From positions 1 through 7,122 of the forward strand of contig JADGRS010000158.1 of the NCBI GenBank assembly GCA_017880705.1: 7,122 nt of DNA, written 5' to 3'. The notes under the pieces were generated by a model. That model was given only the letters and a program-made list of their open reading frames with translations, did no database searches and was not told where the DNA came from. A program made the translations under genes and the position numbers. Below, in pieces: positions 1 through 5,984 of this stretch (positions are counted from its first letter, which is position 1; the number at the start of each line of letters is the position of its first letter). This stretch comes from Burkholderiales bacterium (GTDB taxonomy: Bacteria; Pseudomonadota; Gammaproteobacteria; Burkholderiales; Usitatibacteraceae).

Positions 1-2744
1 CGGCGACCGAGTGGGGCTATTCCACCGTGCTGCCCGCGACCTGCGACCCCGGCAGCACGTTCTGCGCCGCCCAGTGGGTGATCGCCGCGCTGCTGCTCGC
101 GCCCCAGTCGATCCTCCTTGGCGCGACGTTCCCGCTGGTGAGCTCCGCCGTATTGCGGCTCGAGCCGGCGCAACCCGGCCACCACATCGCGTCCCTGTAT
201 TTCCTGAATAGCCTCGGGGCGGTGCTCGGCGTGCTCGCTTCGGCGTTCCTGCTGATTCCCGCGGTGGGCCTGCCCGGCACGCTGCGCGCCGCGGGCGCGC
301 TCAACATCGCGCTCGCGCTCGCGGCGACCCTGCTCTCGAAATCGCCGCCGCCCCCGCTGGCGCTGATGCCGATGGGGCACGAGGCACGGGCGCACGATGC
401 GAGGCAGATCATCCGCTTCCTCCTCGCGACGGCTTGCCTGACGGGCCTGTCGTCCTTCATCTACGAGATCGTGTGGATCCGCATGCTGAGCCTCGTGCTG
501 GGTGCATCGACCCACGCATTCGAGCTCATGCTCGCGAGCTTCATCCTCGGCCTCGCGATCGGCGGATACTGGATCCGCGCGCGCATCGATCGCCTCGGCG
601 ATCCCGTGAGGTTCCTCGCGATCGTGCAGATCGCGATGGGCGTGGCGGCGCTCGCGACCGTCGTGCTCTACAACGGCTCGTTCGACCTGATGGCGTGGCT
701 GCTATCGGCGGTGTCGCGCACCACCGGCGGATTCATCCTCTTCAACCTGACCTCGACCGTGATCGCGCTGATCGTGATGCTTCCCGCGACGATCTGCGCG
801 GGCATGACGCTTCCGCTCATCACCTACCGGCTGCTGCGCTCCTCGGAAGGGGAGCGTTCGCTCGGCCTCGTCTATTCGGTCAACACCGCCGGCGCGATCG
901 TCGGGGTCATCGTCGCCGTGCACTTGCTGATCGTGGGGCTGGGATTGCACGGCGCGCTCGTCGTGGGCGCGGGGATCGACGTGGCGCTGGGCCTCGTCCT
1001 CATCGCAACGTTCCGGGGCGAGGCGAGCGCTCGCGGCGCAAGCCGCCGCGTGGTGGCCGCGGGCCTCGCGGCCTTCATCGCCCTCGCGATGTTCTCCGAC
1101 ATCGATCTTCGCCGTTCGTCTTCGGGCGTATTCCGCACCGGAGCCGCGCACATCGCGCCCAGCGTCAACGTGATCTTCCACCGCGACGGCAAGACCGCGA
1201 CCATCGACGTCCTCGACGACGGCATGGATCGCGCGATCCGCACCAACGGCAAGCCCGACGCCGCCATCTCGATGGCCGCGGGCCGCCGCCCGATCGGCGA
1301 CGAGGTCACGATGATGCTGCTCGGGACGCTGCCCTTGGGCCACCGCCCCGAGGCGACCACCGCGGCCGTGATCGGATTCGGCTCGGGCATGTCGAGCACG
1401 ATCCTGCTCGGCTCTCCCAACCTGAAGCGCCTCGACACGATCGAGATCGAGCCCGCCATCGTCGAGGGCGCGCGCAATTTCCGCCCGGTGGTCGAGGCGG
1501 CCTACGCCGATCCGCGCAGCCACATCGTGATCGACGACGCGAAGTCGTATTTCGCGCGCGGCAGGGAGCGCTACGACATCATCGTATCCGAGCCTTCGAA
1601 CCCGTGGGTGAGCGGAGTGGCATCGCTCTTCACCGAGGAGTTCTACAAGCGCCTCGCGGTCTCGCTCAACGACGGCGGCGTGATGGCCCAGTGGCTTCAC
1701 ACCTACGAGATGGACGAGGCGACGCTCGCGTCCATCTTCGCCGCGGTGAGGAAGACATTCCCGGACTTCAAGATCTACTCGACGATCGATTCGGATATCG
1801 TGCTCATCGCGCGCAAGGGCGGCCCGCCGGGCCGATTCGACGCGAAGGTGCTGCAGTGGCCGGCTATCAAGGCATACGCCGAGCGCCTGAAGCTCGCCGA
1901 TGGCGACGCCATCGCGCGAAGGAACCTGGGCGGCGCCGCATCGATCGACGCGATCTTCAAGCCCTACGGAGCGCCCGCGAACTCCGACTACTTTCCGATC
2001 GTCGACCAGAAGGCCGCGCAGACGCGTTTCATCCAGGCGCGGGTGACGGCGATGACCGACCTGCAACTCTCGACGCTGCCCCTCCTCGAGATGCTCGACG
2101 CGTCGTTCCGCCCTTCGTCGAAGCGCCCCGACACGTACCCGTGGGCGCTTGCCGATGCGGCCTCGGTGACGGCATGGACGCTACGCGACACGTCCCTCGG
2201 CGAGCGTGCGCCGGCGGATGCGGCCGAATACTCCGATCCCTTCCACCTCGCCGCGCAGATGGTGAGCCTGTGGGGAACGTCCTGCCCCGTGGGCGTTTCT
2301 TTCGACGACATCCTTCCGCACCTTCTGAGCACCGCGGGAGCGAGCGCGCAGCTGCCGTCGAGCGCCGCGGTCGCGATGTGGAAGCGCCTTGGCGACAGCG
2401 CCTGCGCGCGGCGGGTGTCCCCCGCGAATCGGATGTGGTTCGACCTCTTCTCGGCGGTGGCGGCGCGCGATCCCGACGCGATGTCGGCGACCGGCGCGAA
2501 GCTCCTCGACTCCCTGCATGGAACGCGAAGCGCCGCGTCGGAGTACGCGTTCCTCGCCACCGTCGCCGGGCACGCGTGCCGGGGACGCCCACAGGAGATC
2601 GACAAGCTCTACCAGCAGGCGGTGAACGATTGGGTTCGTCCCGGGCAGCACGCGCTGGAGCTTCGCTACCTGTATTTCCTTTCCCACGATGCCGGCGCGC
2701 GGCACGACAAGGGCGAAGGTTGCGTGACCGCCTCGAAGGACTGA
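1..2744 (+). CDS. Fused multi-pass membrane (MFS-like) / spermidine-synthase-like protein, 5'-partial
   Basis: The frame is open from position 3, so the true start lies upstream. Residues here are numbered from the GTG at 27. Residues 17-350 hold about ten hydrophobic segments with transporter-like motifs: GATFPL at 32, SLYFLNSLG at 56, GMTLPL at 259 and LVYSVNTAG at 281. Residues 425-600 form a Rossmann-type SAM-binding domain of the spermidine synthase superfamily: GFGSG at 450-454, IEIEP at 472-476, DDAK at 503-506, and YDIIVSEPSNPW at 516-527 followed by SLFTEEFY. The usual catalytic Asp and second substrate-binding Asp are Glu522 and Asn525. This is typical of the 'fused MFS/spermidine synthase' membrane family, whose reaction is not established, so true spermidine synthesis should not be assumed. 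After NSDYFP (652-657) comes a tail of about 235 residues that I do not recognise. The gene converges on soxA with no spacer. Family call is firm; function unknown. Confidence 0.9.
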   Translation, partial: ATEWGYSTVLPATCDPGSTFCAAQWVIAALLLAPQSILLGATFPLVSSAVLRLEPAQPGHHIASLYFLNSLGAVLGVLASAFLLIPAVGLPGTLRAAGALNIALALAATLLSKSPPPPLALMPMGHEARAHDARQIIRFLLATACLTGLSSFIYEIVWIRMLSLVLGASTHAFELMLASFILGLAIGGYWIRARIDRLGDPVRFLAIVQIAMGVAALATVVLYNGSFDLMAWLLSAVSRTTGGFILFNLTSTVIALIVMLPATICAGMTLPLITYRLLRSSEGERSLGLVYSVNTAGAIVGVIVAVHLLIVGLGLHGALVVGAGIDVALGLVLIATFRGEASARGASRRVVAAGLAAFIALAMFSDIDLRRSSSGVFRTGAAHIAPSVNVIFHRDGKTATIDVLDDGMDRAIRTNGKPDAAISMAAGRRPIGDEVTMMLLGTLPLGHRPEATTAAVIGFGSGMSSTILLGSPNLKRLDTIEIEPAIVEGARNFRPVVEAAYADPRSHIVIDDAKSYFARGRERYDIIVSEPSNPWVSGVASLFTEEFYKRLAVSLNDGGVMAQWLHTYEMDEATLASIFAAVRKTFPDFKIYSTIDSDIVLIARKGGPPGRFDAKVLQWPAIKAYAERLKLADGDAIARRNLGGAASIDAIFKPYGAPANSDYFPIVDQKAAQTRFIQARVTAMTDLQLSTLPLLEMLDASFRPSSKRPDTYPWALADAASVTAWTLRDTSLGERAPADAAEYSDPFHLAAQMVSLWGTSCPVGVSFDDILPHLLSTAGASAQLPSSAAVAMWKRLGDSACARRVSPANRMWFDLFSAVAARDPDAMSATGAKLLDSLHGTRSAASEYAFLATVAGHACRGRPQEIDKLYQQAVNDWVRPGQHALELRYLYFLSHDAGARHDKGEGCVTASKD

Positions 2745-3593
2745 CTATTTCTCGCGCCAGGCGTTCGCCTTGAGGGGCAGCCCGTTGGAGAGGTAGGCGA
2801 GGAAGTACTCGAGGTGGTTCAGCTCCTCGGAGCCCGCGGCGAACGGGGCCGCGCCCATGAGCTCGAGGCATTCGCGGATGCGCGCATGCAGCGTCACCGG
2901 CGCGCCGCCGCGAATGAGCGGCCAGTGCGTTGCCTGGCCGATTGCGGGCGACAGCGCGGCTTCGGCATAGTGCCGGCCCGCGTTCTGCAGGTGGCACGAC
3001 GCGCAGGCGAAGTTGCGTTGGCCCATGCGCGTGAAATAGAGGCGGCTCCCCTCCGCGAACTTCGCCTCGGCAGCCGGCGGCACGCGCACCGCGATCTTCT
3101 GCCCGTCGGCGAGCGAGCGCACGTACGCGATGACCAGGCCCATCGTCGCGGGGTCGGCGGGCTCGTAGAGCGGCTGGCCGTGGGTCTTGAGGCATTGGTT
3201 GACGGCCATCTCGAGCGTCACCACGCGCTTCAAACGCGAGTCGTACTGCGGATAGTTCTGCGCGATGCGCCGCCCGCCATTGGGGAAGCACGACGCGAGC
3301 GTGCGACCGTCGCGGAACTTCGCGGTCCACAACGCGCGGCCGGCCGCGACCGCATCGGCGCCCGCGTTCGCGTTCTCCTCGAGGCGCGTGCGAAGCTCCG
3401 CATCGAAGGCCGCGGAGCCGAGCGCATAGTCCGACGGCTTCACGTCCGGAAGCTGCCGCAGCAATCGCGCGGCGATCTCGCTCTTCGTGGGTTCGTGTGC
3501 CGCATTCGCGATGCCCAAGGCGAAGACGCAGATGAACGCAGATGCAGCGCCGATGAACGTACCCCGGAAGCTGTTCGACGTTCGCGCGATCAC
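2745..3593 (-). CDS. soxA: Sulfur-oxidation c-type cytochrome SoxA (single-haem form)
   Basis: This is a 282-residue precursor of SoxA, the catalytic subunit of the SoxXA complex (L-cysteine S-thiosulfotransferase). That complex oxidatively links thiosulfate to a SoxY cysteine in the periplasm. Residues 1-32 form a signal peptide with a basic start and a hydrophobic core ending GIANAA. The C-terminal cytochrome domain has CASCH at 197-201 for the single haem. Cys242, in RIRECLELMGAAPF, matches the family's persulfide-modified haem-ligand and active-site cysteine, and Arg238 four residues earlier matches the conserved active-site arginine. The first haem site of diheme SoxA is absent; its place is taken by SCFPNGG (Cys102) and NQC (Cys134), presumably a disulfide. 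The GTG at 3593 was chosen because it directly precedes the signal peptide and overlaps the soxX stop as GTGA. The frame stays open upstream to 3815, but that stretch is arginine-rich out-of-frame soxX sequence. No Shine-Dalgarno sequence is visible, which fits coupled translation. Confidence 0.93.
   Translation of the reverse strand: MIARTSNSFRGTFIGAASAFICVFALGIANAAHEPTKSEIAARLLRQLPDVKPSDYALGSAAFDAELRTRLEENANAGADAVAAGRALWTAKFRDGRTLASCFPNGGRRIAQNYPQYDSRLKRVVTLEMAVNQCLKTHGQPLYEPADPATMGLVIAYVRSLADGQKIAVRVPPAAEAKFAEGSRLYFTRMGQRNFACASCHLQNAGRHYAEAALSPAIGQATHWPLIRGGAPVTLHARIRECLELMGAAPFAAGSEELNHLEYFLAYLSNGLPLKANAWREK
3590..3593 (-). promoter_or_regulatory. GTGA stop/start overlap, soxX to soxA
   Basis: The soxX stop TGA (3592-3590) overlaps the soxA start GTG (3593-3591) in GTGA on the minus strand. 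No Shine-Dalgarno sequence is seen upstream. This suggests coupled translation, which would suit the equal amounts needed for a SoxX-SoxA heterodimer. Confidence 0.8.
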
Positions 3594-3931
3594 GGCAACG
3601 CAACGAGAAATTCGACAAGCCGGTCGATCTCCGCGGCATCGAGCAGCCGATGACGGCCGAAGGGCGGCATGACGGTGTCGGGATTGGCGCGCATCGGATC
3701 GACGAGCGCCTGGCGCAAGGCGCTCCTTCCGAGGGTGCGCATGCGCGCCCCTTCGAGGCGCGGGCCCACGTCGGCGCGCGTCGCGGGCCCCGCGCCGTCG
3801 GGCAATTGGTGGCACGCGATGCAGTTGCCCTTGTCGGCGCGCACGAAGAGATCGAGGGCCGGGGCCGGAGGCGCGGCGGCGAACGCGCTCGCGCTTGCAC
3901 AGGCGAGGACCGCTGCGGCGAAGCGCTTCAA
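3590..3931 (-). CDS. soxX: Sulfur-oxidation c-type cytochrome SoxX (short form)
   Basis: This is a 113-residue monohaem cytochrome c, the electron-accepting partner of SoxA in the periplasmic SoxXA complex. It has a signal peptide [20 protein letters not shown] (1-20), a haem-binding motif CIACH at 37-41, VGPRLEG at 55-61, and the SoxX signature NPDTVMPPFGR at 83-93 in which Met88 is the likely sixth haem ligand. A final helix (EIDRLVEFLVAL) is typical of class I cytochromes c. The start is the TTG at 3931: it is the only start codon directly before the signal peptide, and it overlaps the protease stop codon as TTGA. The frame remains open far upstream, but only as an arginine-rich shadow of the protease gene. 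The protein is at the short end for SoxX, with almost nothing between the signal peptide and the haem motif. The neighbouring soxA and the VMPPF motif separate it from a generic cytochrome c. Confidence 0.92.
   Translation of the reverse strand: MKRFAAAVLACASASAFAAAPPAPALDLFVRADKGNCIACHQLPDGAGPATRADVGPRLEGARMRTLGRSALRQALVDPMRANPDTVMPPFGRHRLLDAAEIDRLVEFLVALP
3928..3931 (-). promoter_or_regulatory. TTGA stop/start overlap, M48 protease to soxX
   Basis: On the minus strand the protease stop TGA (3930-3928) and the soxX start TTG (3931-3929) share bases in TTGA. The sequence just upstream has no good Shine-Dalgarno motif. A 4-nt overlap with a weak start codon is the usual form for translation by terminating ribosomes re-initiating, so soxX output should follow translation of the protease. 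Confidence 0.8.
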
Positions 3932-5439
3932 CTGATCTTCAACGCCTTCTCGGCGGCCTTCTCGATCTCGAGCTGCGAGCGCAGGTCGCGCAGCCGCGAC
4001 TCTGCGATCGACAGCTCGTAGAAATCGCTGCCGCGCGTCTGCTTCACCGCGATCTCGAGCTGGTCCACGGCGGCGGCGAGGTTGCCGCGCCGGAAATACG
4101 CTTCGGCCTGGGCGCGATGCTGCGCGATCGGCCTCTTCACGGCCTCGAACGCGCGCGACTGCAGCTCGTACATGCGCCAGTCCTCGGGGGTGTAGCGAAT
4201 GCGCTCCTCGAGATCGGAGAGCGCCACGCCGGCGCGGCCGGTGCGAAGCAACAGGTCGATGTAGGCATAGGCGAGGCCGCGATTGTGCGGGGCGTCGCGA
4301 AGCGCCGCGCGATAGATCGCCTCCGCCTCGTCTTCCTTGTGCATGTCGGCCTTCACCTGCCCGGCGAGGAGCTCGATCGCGGGATGGGGCGGCACCGCCA
4401 CGCCGAACACTGGTAGCGACTTCGCGTCGGCCGCCGGCCGGCTGCGAATCGTCTCGAGCGTCTTCCACGCGCCGTCCAGGTCGCGCGCGCGCCGCTGCGC
4501 GTAGGCGAGGCCGTAGACGTCCTCGCGCGGGCGCAGCACGCTCTGGTCTTCGAGCGCCGTGCGAAAGAGCGTCACGGCTTCCGACGGGGAGCCGCTCATG
4601 GCGCGCAGCTTGGCGCGCGCGAGCCGGTAGTCGAACGAGTCGGGCACCATCTTCGCGCCCACGGCCTGCAGCCGATCCTGCATGTCGGCGATGCGCTCGG
4701 TGGTGAGCGGGTGCGTGCGCAGGTAGGAGGGCATTCCCTTGAGCTCGTTCACGCGGTTCGAGCGCAGCAGCCGTTCGAAAAAGGCTTCCATGCCGCGGGG
4801 ATCGAACCCGGCGCGATCGAGGAGCGTGAGGCCCACGCGATCGGCCTCGCGCTCGTGCTCGCGCGTGTAGTCGATCTGGTTCTGCATCGAGAGCGCGCCC
4901 GCGCTGGCGACGGCGGCCTCGGTGATCTGGCCGCCCTGGCTGCTGTTGCTGCGCGAGGCGAGGATCGCGAGCGCGAGCGCGGCGAGCGAGGTCCATTGCG
5001 AGCGGCTCGCGCCGTGGATCATGCGCGCCTGGTGCTTCTGCAGCACGTGCGCGGTCTCGTGGGCCAGCACTCCCGCGAGCTCCGATTCGCTCTGCGTGAG
5101 CATGATGAGCGCCGTGTGGACGCCGATGTGCCCGCCCACGAGCGCGAAGGCGTTGATCGAATCGTCCTGGACCACGAAGTAGTCGATGTCCGGACGCGGT
5201 GTGTCGGCGACCGAGAGCAGGCGCGCTCCGAGCGAAGACACGTAGTCGGAGATCTCCGGATCGTCGAGGTACGCCGGATCGATGCGCACGTCGCGCATGA
5301 TGCGGTTGCCGATGGTGCGCTCCTGCTGCTCCGAGAGCGAGCCCGACGACACATCGCCCAGGTCCGGAAGCCGCTGCGCGGGAGCGGGCATGGCCACGAG
5401 CGCGAGGGCGAGGCAGGCGATGAGCGGGCGGAGAGTCAC
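3928..5439 (-). CDS. Periplasmic M48 zinc metalloprotease with TPR-type C-terminus (BepA/YfgC-like)
   Basis: A 503-residue protein resembling E. coli BepA (YfgC), a periplasmic protease and chaperone that assists or degrades outer-membrane proteins such as LptD. Residues 1-21 form a signal peptide ending APA before Gln22. The M48 domain spans about 35-255 and carries the zinc motif HETAH at 127-131, with Glu128 catalytic. The ExxxD element in HEREAD (195-200) gives Glu196 as the likely third zinc ligand. His243, in [10 protein letters not shown], corresponds to the His-Pro element that acts as an active-site plug in BepA. Residues 265-500 are helix-rich with TPR-like pairs (for example [21 protein letters not shown] and [19 protein letters not shown]), presumably for partner binding. 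The start is GTG at 5439, which gives the signal peptide directly; its Shine-Dalgarno sequence is weak. It is the first gene of an operon with soxX and soxA. The family is certain; orthology to bepA and its real substrates are inferred. Confidence 0.9.
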   Translation of the reverse strand: MTLRPLIACLALALVAMPAPAQRLPDLGDVSSGSLSEQQERTIGNRIMRDVRIDPAYLDDPEISDYVSSLGARLLSVADTPRPDIDYFVVQDDSINAFALVGGHIGVHTALIMLTQSESELAGVLAHETAHVLQKHQARMIHGASRSQWTSLAALALAILASRSNSSQGGQITEAAVASAGALSMQNQIDYTREHEREADRVGLTLLDRAGFDPRGMEAFFERLLRSNRVNELKGMPSYLRTHPLTTERIADMQDRLQAVGAKMVPDSFDYRLARAKLRAMSGSPSEAVTLFRTALEDQSVLRPREDVYGLAYAQRRARDLDGAWKTLETIRSRPAADAKSLPVFGVAVPPHPAIELLAGQVKADMHKEDEAEAIYRAALRDAPHNRGLAYAYIDLLLRTGRAGVALSDLEERIRYTPEDWRMYELQSRAFEAVKRPIAQHRAQAEAYFRRGNLAAAVDQLEIAVKQTRGSDFYELSIAESRLRDLRSQLEIEKAAEKALKIS

Positions 5440-5459
5440 GTGGGAGAGAGGCGAGCTGC

Positions 5460-5468
5460 TGCTATGAT
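5460..5468 (+). promoter_or_regulatory. Candidate extended -10 promoter for moaC
   Basis: TGCTATGAT is an extended -10 element (TGn followed by TATGAT, five of six matches to TATAAT). At a 17-bp spacing the -35 position (5440-5445) reads GTGGGA, a poor match that the TGn extension could offset. Transcription would begin near 5475, leaving a leader of about 30 nt before the moaC ATG, with no room for a riboswitch. Read from sequence only; not tested. Confidence 0.45.
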
Positions 5469-5501
5469 GGCGCCGGGGCTGGAGCCTCGATCGCGACGGC
5501 C

Positions 5502-5507
5502 ATTATG
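5502..5507 (-). promoter_or_regulatory. Candidate -10 element for the protease-soxXA operon
   Basis: On the minus strand positions 5507-5502 read CATAAT, five of six matches to the sigma-70 -10 consensus in an otherwise very GC-rich region. At 17-bp spacing the -35 position (5530-5525) reads TCGAAG, only three of six. A start near 5495 would give a leader of about 55 nt before the GTG at 5439. The element overlaps the moaC start codon, so part of the match may be chance. Confidence 0.28.
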
Positions 5508-5984
5508 ACGGAAAAACTGACCCACTTCGACGAACGCGGCGCCGCCCGGATGGTTGACGTCGCGGGCAAGGACGAGACCCACCGGGTCGCCGTGGCGAGC
5601 GGGGAGATCCGCATGAAGCCCGCGACGCTCGCCCTCGTGGTCTCCGGCACCGCGAAGAAAGGCGACGTGCTCGGCGTCGCGCGCATCGCGGCGATCCAGG
5701 CCGCCAAGCGCACCTCAGAGCTCATTCCGCTGTGCCATCCGGTGGCGCTCACCTCGGTCACGATCGAGTTCGCGATCGACGAGAAGGCCTCGCGCATCGA
5801 GTGCCGCGCGACGGTCGAATGCACCGCGCGCACGGGCGTGGAGATGGAAGCCCTCACCGCGGTGCACGTGGGGCTCCTCACGATCTACGACATGTGCAAG
5901 GCCGTCGATCGCGGCATGACGATGGAGAATATCCGCGTGATCGAGAAGCGCGGCGGAAAGTCCGGCGCCTACGTCGCGAGCTGA
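5505..5984 (+). CDS. moaC: Cyclic pyranopterin monophosphate synthase MoaC
   Basis: A full-length 159-residue MoaC. With MoaA it carries out the first stage of molybdenum cofactor synthesis in the cytoplasm: MoaC converts 3',8-cyclo-7,8-dihydro-GTP to cyclic pyranopterin monophosphate. The match to E. coli MoaC runs end to end, offset by one residue. [15 protein letters not shown] aligns with the E. coli N-terminus, and [44 protein letters not shown] and the GGKSG near the C-terminus are all intact. The active-site set known from E. coli is present as Lys52, His78, Glu113, Glu115, Asp129, Lys132 and Lys148. The ATG at 5505 gives the family's normal N-terminus, although its Shine-Dalgarno sequence is weak. 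It is divergent from the protease operon and its last 16 bp overlap the end of the convergent chrA. No other moa or moe gene is in the window. Confidence 0.97.
   Translation: MTEKLTHFDERGAARMVDVAGKDETHRVAVASGEIRMKPATLALVVSGTAKKGDVLGVARIAAIQAAKRTSELIPLCHPVALTSVTIEFAIDEKASRIECRATVECTARTGVEMEALTAVHVGLLTIYDMCKAVDRGMTMENIRVIEKRGGKSGAYVAS

Noticed and set aside
2708..2772. Inverted repeat CAAGGGCGAA...TTCGCCTTG across the convergent junction as a bidirectional terminator
   Set aside because: The stem has a bulge and a 46-nt loop, and there is no T-tract, so it is not a convincing terminator.
434..2773. A 779-residue open frame on the + strand overlapping the first gene
   Set aside because: It is extremely rich in Arg, Asp, His and Gly, has no domain motifs, and is the frame-shifted shadow of a gene with clear family motifs.
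3594..3815. N-terminal extension of soxA to an ATG at 3815
   Set aside because: The added residues are arginine- and alanine-rich and lie over soxX in another frame. The signal peptide begins at the GTG at 3593.
3890..3931. Lipoprotein signal (VLAC, Cys11) in SoxX
   Set aside because: The hydrophobic stretch before the cysteine is very short, and a standard signal peptidase I site (AFAAA) follows, as expected for a soluble periplasmic SoxX.
3932..4996. Long upstream extension of the soxX frame
   Set aside because: It is a shadow of the protease gene, with arginine-rich composition and no motifs. It would bury the soxX signal peptide internally.
5440..5504. Molybdenum cofactor riboswitch ahead of moaC
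   Set aside because: The predicted leader is about 30 nt, far too short for that RNA.
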